This document shows, in pieces, positions 1-11,393 of a stretch of 64,000 nucleotides of DNA (the stretch's first letter is position 1; each line of letters opens with the position of its first letter). The stretch is taken from assembly GCA_963920705.1 (NCBI GenBank), contig OY987234.1, positions 22,339,794-22,403,793 of the forward strand, in the 5' to 3' direction. The notes beneath the pieces were generated by a model, which was not told where the DNA came from, searched no databases, and worked only from the letters and a program-made list of their open reading frames with translations. The position numbers and the translations under genes are program-made. The DNA is from Odiellus spinosus (Eukaryota > Arthropoda > Arachnida > Opiliones > Phalangiidae).

Positions 1-2336
1 GTTTTAGAAATAATGTTTTTTTAGGATTGCCATCCCTGATTTTAATATTTCAATACTTAAGTAGTTTATATAAATAGTTAATTAGGTCAAGAACTCGAGT
101 TTAGTAGAAAAATAGTAACGCCCAAATAAAAAAGTATTGAAGACGAATTTTTAAATTGTTTATCGGTAAACGCAAACTAAACAAAAATTATGGCAAATAA
201 TTAGGAATGCTCACACCAGATATAATGAATTATAAATAGCAATTTGTAAATAAAATAAAGATATCATTGAGTAAATGCCACAACTAATAAATTTATATCG
301 AGGTTTTTAGGGCTGGGTGAGTATAAGTTCAAGTACTAAGTAGAATAGAAGAAAAAACACAACAAAGGCTTAAGGTTTAGTTCCAAAAAATCTGGCAAAG
401 GTTTAAATAGTGTTTTTTTGGTCCCATATATTGTTCTTATCTTAGCCGTGGTGGGAATTTTTTCTTCCAGTTATCAGACTTAGCTTAATACAATCATTCG
501 CGAATTTCTCAGGACTGTTTCGTAGTATAAAGTATCGAGTAGTTAAGCCTTGGTCAATTTTGAAGAACCCGAGTAACGAGTACTCGCGAGTATTTAGGCT
601 TAAAAGTGATACTCACCCAGCCAGAAAAATTCTTTTACTATTAAAATTGTAGAAATTGGTTTTTAAGCCGGTAATTTTTCATTTGTATTTGTTAAATTTG
701 GAATATTTAGGAGGATCAACAATATATTCAATAGCTATGCAAGACAATTTTGTAGTTTTCTCATCTCAAGGAAAAAAAATTAACTCAAAAATAATAAATT
801 TTTATAATTTGGGCTTTGCTTTGACACGTTAATTTACCAGAAGTCTATAAAAAATACTACGAGGGAAGTACGCAACTACTACAACTAGTAATATTTAAAA
901 CTAAAAACTTGAAACATATAAGTCTCGTCATTGTCTAAGGTATTCACTCAACTCGTGGACTAGCAACGTACGATCATTCTTTGTAAAAAACTAAGCTCAC
1001 ATTTACTTAAACTAGTGAGTGAGATTTGCTCAATTTGGAAAACGCATCATTTTACGCACTACAGAGTGATATTTTGTGATCAACATGACATTGTTAATAT
1101 TTAAACGAATAAAAATGAAGCTAAGGGTTCCTGACTAGATAAAATTTACAGAGACCGGTTAATTAAATCGGTAATTGAACATATAATTTTAATGGTCCAG
1201 AGAATATTAGTTTTACTAAAATAAAAAGATTATCGGTCAATCCTCATCTTCATGAATTCTTAGTGACTGCCTTTTTTGAATTATCTTTGCACTCGTGAAA
1301 TCTCAGAGAAAGATAAATTGTCTGCCCAATCCAACAATTGAAGTCTTGGGAGTACGAAGTTAGAGATCAGGGGATCCCTCTCATTTAATTGATTGTATCT
1401 TGTGGACAGCCTGTTCGTATAAATTTAATAGTGTTTGTCAGGCCTCAATGTAGCTCTCACGGACTATACGTGTATTTCCCCTTAAACAATGTTTTAGCAT
1501 TGCTTTAAAGTTCCACGCATCGAAAAGCGCGAGTTAGAAACTTCCCTCTGAAGATGTTTATTATGGACTTCTGATACAAGCGAACTATTCCTCGTGTTAT
1601 TTTGTACATGGCTTGTGATATTATCATTTTGTGTATCGTCCCTAGTTTAAATCATTTTTTAATCCCAAATCTTTGGAATCACGTTAAACTTTTTTTTAAT
1701 TTACATTAATGATTTTTTAATTAATATTTCACGATATTATATTCTAAACCAAGTTCAAAAATTGTGGCCAAAATATAGGAGAATAATTTTAGTATTTAAA
1801 AAAAAGGATAAAAGAAGATAATTGTCATATATTATGCTAGAACGGAAAATATTCGTAGGGGGAGGGGACAAATGTGTTTTAAAGTAATTAGTATAAATAG
1901 TTAATAGAGAGTTTGAGGAACCCCTAAAATTGGTACGTCAGACTCGAACATGAACATGAAAGGAGATTGTCATAGACATTCGCGTTTGACGAACGATTTT
2001 AAGGGGTTTGCTTAAATTCTAATATCCTGTTTAGGTTAATCTAATTTTTAGAATATTTGCGGACAAACATACGCAAATATTGCACTCTCAATCGCGTAAA
2101 TGAATATAAATTTATGTATTTTAATAATTAAAACGAGGAAAATTGAATAATTTTAGTACTAATTGCACTCTTCTACCAATGAATAAAAAATATTTTAATA
2201 ATGTTGCCATAAAGTTATAAAAATATTTAGTTAATTTAGAATCTAGTTAGAAACTAAAAAAATTAAGTCAATTATAAGATGATTCTTCATAGATTTGTAA
2301 AATAGTTTTTCACGAATTGTTGTTTTTTTTTAACAG
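1..2336. other. Gap or intron left of the first exon
   Basis: AT-rich sequence with no long reading frame and no exon I can support on either strand. It holds one inverted-repeat element (311-622). Because the exon at 2337 starts at a splice acceptor, part or all of this stretch may be the last intron of a gene whose body lies left of the window. Confidence 0.5.
311..622. mobile_element. MITE-like element, 14-bp perfect inverted ends
   Basis: GGCTGGGTGAGTAT at 311-324 is repeated as its exact reverse complement at 609-622. Between them there is no coding capacity, but near 570-600 there is a short GAGTACTCGCGAGTATTTAGG segment, the same motif that forms the tandem arrays in MOV10L1 and CEP170 introns. 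I read it as a non-autonomous DNA transposon of the TAGGG(A/C)TGG-ended family found again at 8514, 20935 and 30632. No target-site duplication is evident, so superfamily is not proved here. Confidence 0.65.
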
Positions 2337-2446
2337 TGAAATTGCACAAAGAAGTGAATATGTTTGAAGAGCCAAATGTAAGACAGCTAGACGCTGGCTT
2401 ATCTAAAATCGCCCAAAAATTACAAACTACCATGAGATTGCGATAA
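2337..2446 (+). CDS. Terminal coding exon of an unidentified gene
   Basis: A T-rich tract ending in AACAG (acceptor 2335-2336) is followed by an open frame of about 36 codons ending at TAA 2444-2446, beginning (after two bases of a split codon) KLHKEVNMFEEPNVRQLDAG. The composition is charged, helical and far from the AT-rich background, and a polyadenylation signal follows at 2573-2578, all as expected for a last exon. I do not recognise the family, and no upstream exon is visible in the window, so the gene probably extends to the left across a long intron. It would be convergent with the AMPK beta gene. It could also be a chance frame behind a chance acceptor. Confidence 0.45.
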
Positions 2447-2572
2447 TAACCTTATTCCATCTCTAACTACTAGCATTTATTCTCCCCTCCGTGAATTTTT
2501 TTTACTCATAATTTGACATTGTATTCCTATTATAGACATTCTAAGCTATAGTTATGTACTTGTAAAACGCAA

Positions 2573-2578
2573 AATAAA
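2573..2578 (+). terminator. Polyadenylation signal AATAAA
   Basis: Canonical AATAAA about 127 bp after the stop codon at 2446, the usual distance for a short 3' UTR. It supports the terminal exon at 2337-2446. The following sequence to 3111 holds no gene. Confidence 0.5.
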
Positions 2579-3111
2579 ATATATATTCATTGACTCTTTC
2601 AATTTATTGATGGTAGGAAAACAAGATGGTCGTTGTTACACTTCCTGACAACTTGCGTTCGTGGCTTTAGTTTAATTGTTAATTAAAACTGCTGCCAAAG
2701 TTGAAAGTTGCGCTCCATGATTTTAGTTCTGGCTCTCCCATAATTATCCCTATTCCACGATTTTAAGGCTAACTCTCCCTTTATTATAATTCTAATAATT
2801 TTCAAGTAGGTCCTTTTGACAGCGGCAAAATTAATATACTAATATTTTTTGTGGTAATATAAGGATAACTTTATTTTTTTATTTTACAACTATACAAATT
2901 TTTACCTCACTATTACATGTTTAATGTTTATTACGAAATAAACTAACGTTAATTTTATTTTTTCGATTTAATTTTTTTTTTTAAAAGTCCACGTAATATA
3001 TTAACAAAAGATATTTCATATAAGGGCCAAATTTAAAAAAGTCTTTTCGGCTTTTAACTATGAAGAATTTTGTAATGAAAAAGGCAAAGAGTCTCGTTCT
3101 CGTTTGTAAAT
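2579..3111. other. Convergent intergenic region
   Basis: Very AT-rich with T and A runs; contains the 3' ends of the left-hand exon (+) and the AMPK beta gene (-). No further coding, RNA or repeat feature seen. Confidence 0.5.
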
Positions 3112-4125
3112 TTAAATTGGTTTGTATAACAAAGTGGTGACGTATTTTTTACGGTAACGATGAGTGGCGCTTAAAACCATAACTCCATCTTTAATAGAAA
3201 GAGCGTAGAGATGGTTTAACATGACGTGATTTGGTTCTGGAAGAAGCGTAGGCTCGCATGTTAAAGGTACGTCCCTGTTTAAAATCACCTGCAATAACTG
3301 CGGGGGTAAGATGGGAGGGCCGGATGTTTTTTCGTAAGGTTTACGTTGCGGCACTTCTTGAGAATAGTCGCCGGAAGGGGAACCGGATAAGCTTTGAGAT
3401 CCTGAATTGACACTGTCCATAGCCAAAGCCTCGAAAACCTCAAAGTCTGACCTACTAACTTGAATAAGATTGTTCTTGGTGCCCATGTCATTATCTATTA
3501 TCGGTTCCTTCGGGTTATGCACCCATTGACCATCGACGTAAAATTTATATTCGTGCTAGAAAAATAAAAGACCTAATATTAAAGAATGGAGTGTCTATTT
3601 CTGCCTGGGACCTGGGCAGAAAGTGTTGGTTGACTAAATCTGCCTGGGTAAATATTTTGATGGTTTCCCAGGCAGAAATATACGGGTATTCCTGGTTCCT
3701 TTAACAATGTCCATTAAAGAAACTAAAACAAACTGATGGAGTTATACCTTTCCCTCTGGAACTTCCAGGATTAAGACAAAGTCTCCGTGGCTTCGAACCA
3801 TGGGTATAGGCTTCCATTCTGTGAATGTACCGCTGATACAAACTTCTTTCCCTCCTCCGTCCCATTTGAAAACTGTCGGCAAGGCATTTTCATTAAGAGT
3901 CGTTCCCGGGGTAATGGTAGAAGCTCTAGGTCGCATCTCGCCATCGTGTTTATCTTTGAAAGAATTAGAAAAATCTTCTCCATCTTCGAGAGAAGATTGA
4001 CCGGTAATTTTTCTCTTGTTTCCAGCGCTAAATTCGAAAACTTTGTCTTCGCGTCCCGGTGAAGAAGGTATACCTTCGGTGTCTGAAGAATATGCTCGGT
4101 CTCTTTTACCACTGGTATTTCCCAT
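3112..4125 (-). CDS. PRKAB: AMP-activated protein kinase subunit beta
   Basis: Scaffold and glycogen-sensing subunit of the AMPK heterotrimer. It bridges the catalytic alpha and the nucleotide-binding gamma subunits. Two exons on the minus strand: 4125-3748 and 3555-3112 (phase 0 junction), giving 273 aa, close to the 270 aa of the vertebrate protein. The N-terminus starts MGNTSGK, so Gly2 is a myristoylation candidate. Residues about 85-165 form the CBM48 glycogen-binding module (VFKWDGGGKEVCISGTF, then EVPEGKHEYKFYVDGQW across the splice). The last ~75 residues are the conserved alpha/gamma-binding domain, ending YVTTLLYKPI. Start choice: the only Met giving the myristoylation motif. Head to head with MOV10L1, 721 bp apart. 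Confidence 0.96.
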
Positions 4126-4846
4126 TGTTTAGCTCGAAAATAAAGTAATCCGAGCAGGTAGGTAGTTTCGTAACGGCTTCAAGGTTGAGAGGGAATCGCT
4201 TTACTTTTCTCAATGATCCAAAAAGGGACCAAGGCTAGAAATCGGATAAGTAGGGATGGGCACCTAACCGGAATTACCGGATAGCATGACTATGATGAGA
4301 TTGGTTTAACATATTCATTATAACAACTAAGACTAGTTTATTTAATTAAATTAGCTAAAATATCTTTAAATTACGCAATCAACATCGCATCACGTACGAT
4401 CCAAAAACAACAACAAGAATACAAGATGGTTACGGACGGGTCAAAAAAGGTCAAAGCCCCGTGACCTCTTTTAGGATACGTTCCTGGCGACATCCCTCGT
4501 TCGATCATCAAATTAAAGACATTATTCAAGTTCTGGTTACAGTCGTGGTTTGTGGACATGTGGTTGATCGGCGTTCGCTGCAATCTAAAAATAATTTATT
4601 AATTATAATTTTACTTAGCCAATTTTCAAGTAATTGGGCTTATTTTGAAGGTCTCACTGAGCTCTAAATGAGCCCGAAAATATTTTCATGAAGTAATTAC
4701 TACTTAAACTATTAACTTTGCCATTTCCAAGAATTCCATTGTTCTTTTAAATTAAATTAGGCTCCTACCCAAACGGGGATGTCAAGTTTTGCTTCAGTTT
4801 TAATTTCTTCGAATTTTAGTCTAATTTCAATCAAGCATCGCGAAAA
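4126..4846. promoter_or_regulatory. Divergent promoter region, AMPK beta / MOV10L1
   Basis: 721 bp between two start codons pointing away from each other, so both promoters must lie here or in leader exons here. I see no clear TATA box. A small acceptor-preceded open frame on the minus strand (about 4584-4371) could be a leader exon but has no support. Inference from layout only. Confidence 0.4.
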
Positions 4847-7800
4847 ATGTTTAAGTTAGTTTCTAAAGCTATTAGTTATACATGGGGTGTTCTTCATTCG
4901 CCAAGTAATGAAATCTTAGATCTATCTGAGGATGATGAAGACGCAAATGCAAAGTACGTTAGAACTGTCAATGTTGGTTTTAACTTTCTAAAATTAATTT
5001 AACAAATTTTTATTTTAGTAACCCCTTAGAGCAAAAAAATATCCATGGAACCATAACCGAAATCAATAAGCTGGAGAGATTTGGTGTCATTGACCAGAAT
5101 ATATTCTTCTCATTTGACAAAGTGTTTGGCGCAAAGTATCCTAAAATAGGCGATAAGGTTAATGCAGAAATAAGTAGAGATACACCGGAACAGAATTGGA
5201 CTGCTGTAAATGTAACTCTCGTGGATGAAATTTGGGAAGTGGACGGCCAAAAGGAGTATTGCAAAGATCATCTTAAAAGTTATTCTGCCGTAGTCAACTC
5301 TGAAAATAGTACGAAAAAGGCCATTATAACTACGGTTAAATCCATCAGTAATCTAGGTGTGGTGCGAACTCGGAATGGCATTGAATTTAATTTTAAAGTA
5401 AGTACGAACTAAGATTTTGCCCTTTGTTATTATCCAATAGTTGAACCTTAATTTGAATCCTCAGAATATCCAATCTGATTTTACTCCCCGACCCGGAGAC
5501 GTTTTGTGTTTAACTTGTCTGGTTGACAAAGATTACGAAGATGAATCTCAAATTATAGATTTTAAGCCGACTCGCTCTGGAAAAGTAGAAGGAGAAATCA
5601 CTCTTTGTCGAGCTGAAGATGGTGTTATAAATGATGAAGTTTGGTTTTCAAAAGCGGCGTGTGATAGAAATTATTACCCTCGAAAAGGAGACAAAGTTGT
5701 TGCTCAAACTGTCGAAAGTAATATGGGAAAATACATATGGAGAGCCACGAATGTCACTCCCATGCAAGTTAGAACTTTGGATCGCGCTAACAAACCAACA
5801 ATGTTAGTAATTAATAAATATAATCAATTGTACGAGGAATTTTGCTTAAAACTTTTAAAATCTCTCAGAGTTCCTAGAATGGTGTTGCCAGTTCAGCGTA
5901 GTTTTATCCAAGAACTTCTAAAAGAAAAAAATAATGTATCCGTAACTGATAATTTGACTTTTGGTCGATTGGAGATTAATCATAAGACGTATCTGACAGT
6001 TTGGATTACGTAATTGTTTTCTCCAACAAAATTTATTAGTTTGAAATAAAAAAGAAAATTTGAACAAATATTTCTCTTTTCCATTCTAGAAATAACGGAA
6101 CTTCTGACGCAAAATTGTTGAACTGTAGATTTAAAATTTCACCCGAAACTACAAACCATTTTTCGGTAAACAAAGCCGCTTTATATCGAGGAAATTCTAA
6201 TATTTCCGCCGAGGAGGATGAAACAGATTTAGTTATCATTCCACCAGGAGGAAAGGCTTATATTAATGTGGTTTGCAATTCAGTGTTAGTTTGGCAATGA
6301 TTTTCTATCGTAAAATGTTTTTAATATAAATTTTTCTTTCAGTTGCATTGGGAAAAGCCGGAGTTTACTTTTCTTAGAATTTGAATCATTTTCAATTGGA
6401 AGATACGTAGAATCGGAAGTGATTGCGGAGATACAAAATGCCTTGCTACCTTCATTACCATTCCAACGTAAGACTAAAGAAGATAATTGCTCGCGTCAGA
6501 GAGAAATCTTTGATAAAAATGCCAATAATTTCGTTATTGGTGGAGTTATGCCTTTCAAGTAAAATTAACCCTCTTTCTTGTATAGTACAATGTTAAATAA
6601 TAAGTTTTAACTTGATTTTCAGACCACCGAGTAATGTTCCGGTAAAATTAGGCACGTATCCAGTTCCTAAAATACTCTGGAACGCTGTTATGGATAATGA
6701 CAATGAAAAGCTTTTCAAACTTTTGCCATTTTTGGCCGAAGATCTTTCTAAGGATAATTATAGTGATAGATTTTCTGCCCTTCTTCATCTCGAAGAAATT
6801 CAACAAACCCTCGATATGCGACGATACGACATGAGAGACGTAAGAGCCTTTTAACCTATTTTATACAACTTCTAATTCAAACTTCCGTTTGGTTTCTAGG
6901 TTTGTTTGACTCGCTCTGGAGAATTCATTAAACTCAATGTCCCTGGGTTAGCTGAGGGCAGACCTTCTTTGCTCGTTGGTGATACGGTTATGTTGACAGA
7001 TCCTGGAGAGGACAACAGTGGTCCAGTTTATACTGGCTATATCCACGAAATCATGAGAAGTGACATTCTCATCAAGTTTAACCCAACATTCCATAACAAA
7101 TACGGAGGAGAAAGCTACAACGTTGCTTTTCAATTTAGCCGAACTACTTTTAGGAGATTTCATCAAGCTGTTAATCAAATTTATCATATTGATAGAGAAA
7201 GTACGTTAAATTTGTTTTAAATTATGGGTCTTGTACTATTACTCTCTAGTAGTTAGGTCTAAATACTCGCGAGTTAGGCCTAAATACTCGCGAGTTAGGC
7301 CTAAATACTCGCGAGTTAGGCCTAAATACTCGCGAGTTAGGCCTAAATACTCGCGAGTTAGGCCTAAATACTCGCGAGTTAGGCCTAAATACTCGCGAGT
7401 TAGGCCTAAATACTCGCGAGTTAGGCCTAAATACTCGCGAGTTAGGCCTAAATACTCGCGAGTTAGGCCTAAATACTCGCGAGTTAGGCCTAAATACTCG
7501 CGAGTTAGGCCTAAATACTCGCGAGTTAGGCCTAAATACTCGCGAGTTAGGCCTAAATACTCGCGAGTTAGGCCTAAATACTCGCGAGTTAGGCCTAAAT
7601 AATCGCGAGTTAGGCCTAAATACTCGCGAGTTAGGCCTAAATACTCGCGAGTTAGGCCTAAATACTCGAGAGTTAGGCCTATTCTATTTTAAAAGGTTTT
7701 CATCCAAACTCATGATAGTACACTAATTAATATTTTATTTCTACAGTTATATTTCCAACCAAATGTTTGGCAAAATCTCCAGTTGTTTCCTTTATGATTG

Positions 7801-10100
7801 AAGATGAAGCGACCGAGAACAAAGCATTAACGTCAATACTTTTAAAATTAAAAGCCAAGAATGGGGCAATTGAAAATGGCATCAAAACTAATTCCGCTGA
7901 AACGCAATGTTGGTTTAATAAATCCTTAAACGAAAGACAAAGGACAGCGGTGAAAAGAATTGTAGAGAATCAATCCAGACCATTGCCCTACATTATTTTT
8001 GGCCCACCCGGTACTGGTAAAACCGTAACATTAGTCGAAGCCGTTCTTCAAGTCTTCCATTTAGTTAAAAAAAGTCGAATTTTAATTGTGGCACCTTCGA
8101 ATAGCGCTGCCGATTTAATTGTAAGATGTTTAATCTAAATTTCAAGTTCTTAATTAACATTTAACCCTTTTTATTTTTCTAGACTGTGAGATTGCACGAT
8201 AGTGGACTTTTAAATGACTCTAATCTAGCCAGGTTGATTTCATTTTCTAGGTTTAAACAAGAAGAGGTAGATAATACCTTATTTTAACGAAATTTTAAGG
8301 GAAAAACATCTAGTTTAATTTCTAATTTCAGATGATTCCGGAAAAAATTCTAAAATACTGTAAAAAAACTGACTACGATTCGATTAGTAACGTAGCGTAT
8401 TTTAGGATAATAGTCAGTACATGCTCTACAATCGGTTCTCTCTACATATTGGGATTAAATGTGAAGCATTTTACACACGCATTTATTGATGAGGTAATTG
8501 TTTTTAACATCAGTAGGACAAGGCGAGTACTCGTGTTTTTTAGTCTACTCGTTTTACTACTCATGACGAGTATCAAGATTACTCGCCCAGCCCTAAAAAC
8601 TATTTTTATAGCGTCATATTAGTCTGCAATACGATAAATTATATTTATTTTAGGCTGGTCAAGCGACTGAACCTGAGAATATGGTGATTGTCGGTCTCGT
8701 AGCTGCTGGCAATGGTCAGGTATTCGCATCAATTAATATTTTTTATTTTAGAGTTACTTGATTTAGTTTTTTAAACTTTCGCAGGTGGTTCTAGCTGGAG
8801 ATCACAAGCAACTAGGTCCAGTTCTGCGCTCCGTAAGAGCGAAAGCTTATGGCTTGGGGTATTCTATGCTCGAAAGAATCATGGAAAGGTTTCCGTATCA
8901 AAGAGACGAAGCCAAGTTCTCTGATCATGGAAATTACGATCCTTTTCTCGTGCGTTCCTTGAAACCTTTTTTGCTTCCTTTCGTATATACATTAAGTTAA
9001 TTTTGAGTTCTTTAACTTAAGGTTACTAAACTGGTCAAAAATTATCGATCTCACGATTCAATTTTAAAAGTTTATTCAACGTTATTTTATAACGAAGAAC
9101 TTGTATCCTTAGCAACTAAGGAAGTAGTTAATGTATTTGAAAATTGGGATGGACTTCCCAAGGCAAATTTTCCTCTTATTTTTAACGGAGTTAGAGTAAG
9201 TTTTTAGTATTTTAATTTTCCAGGATGCCTTTATTTATTTTTAAAAAAAAATAGGGGGAGAATTACAGAGAAGATACGAGTCCATCTTGGTTTAACCCGA
9301 CCGAAGTGGTCCAAGTTATTCGATATCTATCTTGTCTTTATAATTTAGGTGAGATATTTGATTTAAAAAGTTTTTAACGCCCCACTGCATCTCGGAAGTG
9401 TTTTTATTATTCCACTAATTAGTTATGAATTAATTATTTCCGCATAATTATATAATATACATCCTTAATTTAAAATAAAACGAGTTAATAAATGCTGTTA
9501 CAAAACCACTTCATTAATAGTTTGCTTATGAAATAACAGACTGCTCGATAAGCTAGTCAAGTACATTGTTTTCTTATAATTTAGGTATCAGTCCTGAAGA
9601 TATTGGAATCATCACTCCCTATAAGAAACAGGTCGAAAAAATCCGTTTTTTAATGAAAAGTTTAGAAATGGAACCTTGTAAAGTTGGCTCTGTTGAAGAA
9701 TTCCAAGGCCAAGAATTTTTAGTCATCATTATTAGTACTGTGCGTGTCAAAAGATGCAAATTGTGAATTTTTATTATATTTCCTCGAAATCTTTTAAATA
9801 TATTTAAATTTTTTAGGTTCGTACTTGTCCTGATTTGCTAGAATACGATATCACGCACAATTTAGGATTTTTGGAAAACCCAAAACGTTTTAACGTTGCA
9901 ATAAGTCGAGCGATTGCTCTCCTGATTGTGATTGGAGATCCGTATCTGTTATCCAAGGTAATATATTTTTTTTAGAGACAATTTTGGTTTTATTACGATA
10001 AATTTTAAATTTTCTTTTACAGGATGAAAATTGGGGATACCTTCTGCGATATTGCATTAAAAATGGAAGTTACGATGGGACAGAATTCAACGAATTATAG
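4847..10100 (+). CDS. MOV10L1: piRNA-pathway RNA helicase MOV10L1/Armitage
   Basis: SF1 5'-3' RNA helicase needed for loading piRNA precursors into biogenesis. 17 exons: 4847-4953, 5019-5397, 5465-6009, 6090-6284, 6343-6558, 6623-6839, 6900-7200, 7747-8120, 8183-8266, 8332-8493, 8654-8719, 8785-8949, 9022-9195, 9255-9348, 9585-9739, 9817-9957, 10023-10100; 1150 aa (human about 1211). The N-terminal third has the cold-shock-like repeats typical of MOV10L1 and not of MOV10 (for example [11 protein letters not shown]). The helicase core has LLHLEEIQ, Walker A GPPGTGKT at residues 739-746, [10 protein letters not shown] (Walker B, split by an intron), [30 protein letters not shown] and NVAISRA. 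The DEAG box and the following motifs are MOV10-family signatures. All motifs are intact. Intron 7 carries a palindromic minisatellite and intron 10 a short transposon remnant. Confidence 0.95.
7253..7680. repeat. 21-bp palindromic minisatellite, about 20 copies
   Basis: Tandem array in MOV10L1 intron 7 (7201-7746). The 21-bp unit is ACTCGCGAGT + TAGGCCTA + AAT, so each unit contains two perfect palindromes. Copies are almost identical: I see only a few point changes (first unit, one near 7600, one near 7670). Because the period is a multiple of three, it reads as a fake ORF of a repeated 7-residue peptide. It is not coding: it lies between well-supported splice sites. Confidence 0.95.
8514..8595. 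mobile_element. Short degenerate TAGGG-type MITE remnant
   Basis: In MOV10L1 intron 10. TAGGACAAGGCGAGTA (8514-8529) matches the reverse complement of TACTCGCCCAGCCCTA (8580-8595) at 12-13 of 16 positions. The interior has several GAGTACTC / CTACTCG motifs. Related to the elements at 311, 20935 and 30632. Confidence 0.55.
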
Positions 10101-10238
10101 TCCCTAACTCTAAGACTTTTATTTTGATATTTTAAGTTGCAGCACGGAGGTGTGCTTGGTGATAGAAAAACACTTTTTATTATATTTTTACAAAATTGTA
10201 AAATTTGGCCATTTTTTTAAGGATATATATATATCTTT

Positions 10239-10244
10239 AATAAA
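10239..10244 (+). terminator. Polyadenylation signal of MOV10L1
   Basis: AATAAA 139 bp after the stop codon at 10100 and 214 bp before the mL55 start codon. The two same-strand genes are therefore separate transcription units with a very short spacer. Confidence 0.6.
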
Positions 10245-10457
10245 ATTCATATATAATTAAAAATGCTTTTGGAACTTTTGTTTTATGGTTTACCATTATC
10301 CACATTGTTTTGTAAGTTCAAATTATTTGCCTTAAAAATAAAACTCGGTGATTGGTCATTGGCTTGACCAATGATGGTGATCCAAACCTGGTGAAGGTTC
10401 GTCTGCTTTATTTTTCGCTCGGGAGTCGGAATTGGTCTACGTTAATTTGATTTTGAA

Positions 10458-11043
10458 ATGAACTCGACATTAAAATGGTAATTATTAATTAATAAATATG
10501 TATATAAGTGTCTTTATATACTTAGAAAGACTACTTGCATGGCTTATTTTACATGATAAACCAATCACTAGATCGACAAAAAATAACCGTAACTGGTTAT
10601 CTAATGCAAGGCTTAGCTCCCGCCACTATTTGATTTTAATAATTTAGGTTTCAGTTTGTTTATTAGGCCTTTGTTCTTTTATTTTTTTTAGTGTCACGAA
10701 AGTATTTCAAGGGCTAATAAAGTTGCCCAGTTATAATTTAGTGAATTATCGGTGCAATTCCAATCGCGCTTCTATTGCTAAAATTGGGAGGCTCACTTAT
10801 ACCCGCTTATATCCAACATTACTTGTACAACCTGATGGTAGTACGATAAACATTAGATACCATGAGCCCCGCAAAATCATTAAGTTACCTTTGGACATTT
10901 CCACATTAACGGAGGAACAACAACAACTGCGATTATTAAAACGACAACCGAAGGAACGCGTTTACGTTGAAGATGAAGTCAAGGACAAGATTGACATAAA
11001 GCGGTACCTGAAAATGGTGAAATCTAAATCGCGAAGGAAGTGA
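10458..11043 (+). CDS. MRPL55: Mitochondrial large-subunit ribosomal protein mL55
   Basis: Component of the mitochondrial 39S ribosomal subunit. Two exons, 10458-10477 and 10692-11043, give 123 aa (family about 120-130 aa). The 20-nt first exon encodes MNSTLK plus two bases and joins in phase to a basic N-terminus that can serve as a mitochondrial targeting sequence. The diagnostic block follows: ASIAKIGRLTYTRLYPTLLV, QPDGSTINIRYHEPRKIIKL, and a basic C-terminus (KRYLKMVKSKSRRK). The start was chosen because it is the only upstream ATG giving the right phase at a good GTAATT donor; the ATG at 10475 fails on phase. Tail to tail with the SPATA6-like gene. Confidence 0.9.
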
Positions 11044-11393
11044 AAAATGAAACAGGTTAGATAATAGTTTTAAGTAAGATTTAGAGTATGACGGATGTGA
11101 TTTGAAACAGTTTAATTGAAACATTTCTTGCCAATCTACAACAATTTGGATAAAACTTTTAAAATCTTCAACCCTAATAGAATTTCTGTATTAGCAACAC
11201 TTCACTATAAATCTTCTTAACAATAGTCTTCTATCATTTCTATTCATAAAGGGAATCCAAACTCATGGCTTTTATAATATCGTATTGCCTCTTGTTAAAT
11301 AAGTATCGATATTCATTTTCGCGATTCCTGAATATTGAGAAAGAAAAAAATAACAAATTAGTTCAAAAGTGACTGTACTTTGAGTCTGTAGGC
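11044..11393. other. Convergent 3' region, mL55 / SPATA6-like
   Basis: 350 bp between two stop codons on opposite strands; must hold both 3' UTRs, which may overlap. No other feature seen. Confidence 0.5.

Noticed and set aside
4371..4584. Minus-strand open frame preceded by a good acceptor, upstream of AMPK beta
   Set aside because: No recognisable protein, no in-phase link to the AMPK start exon, weak donors. Could be a leader exon, but unsupported.
7231..7602. 123-codon + strand ORF of a repeated 7-residue peptide
   Set aside because: It is the 21-bp minisatellite read in one frame, inside MOV10L1 intron 7 between well-supported splice sites.
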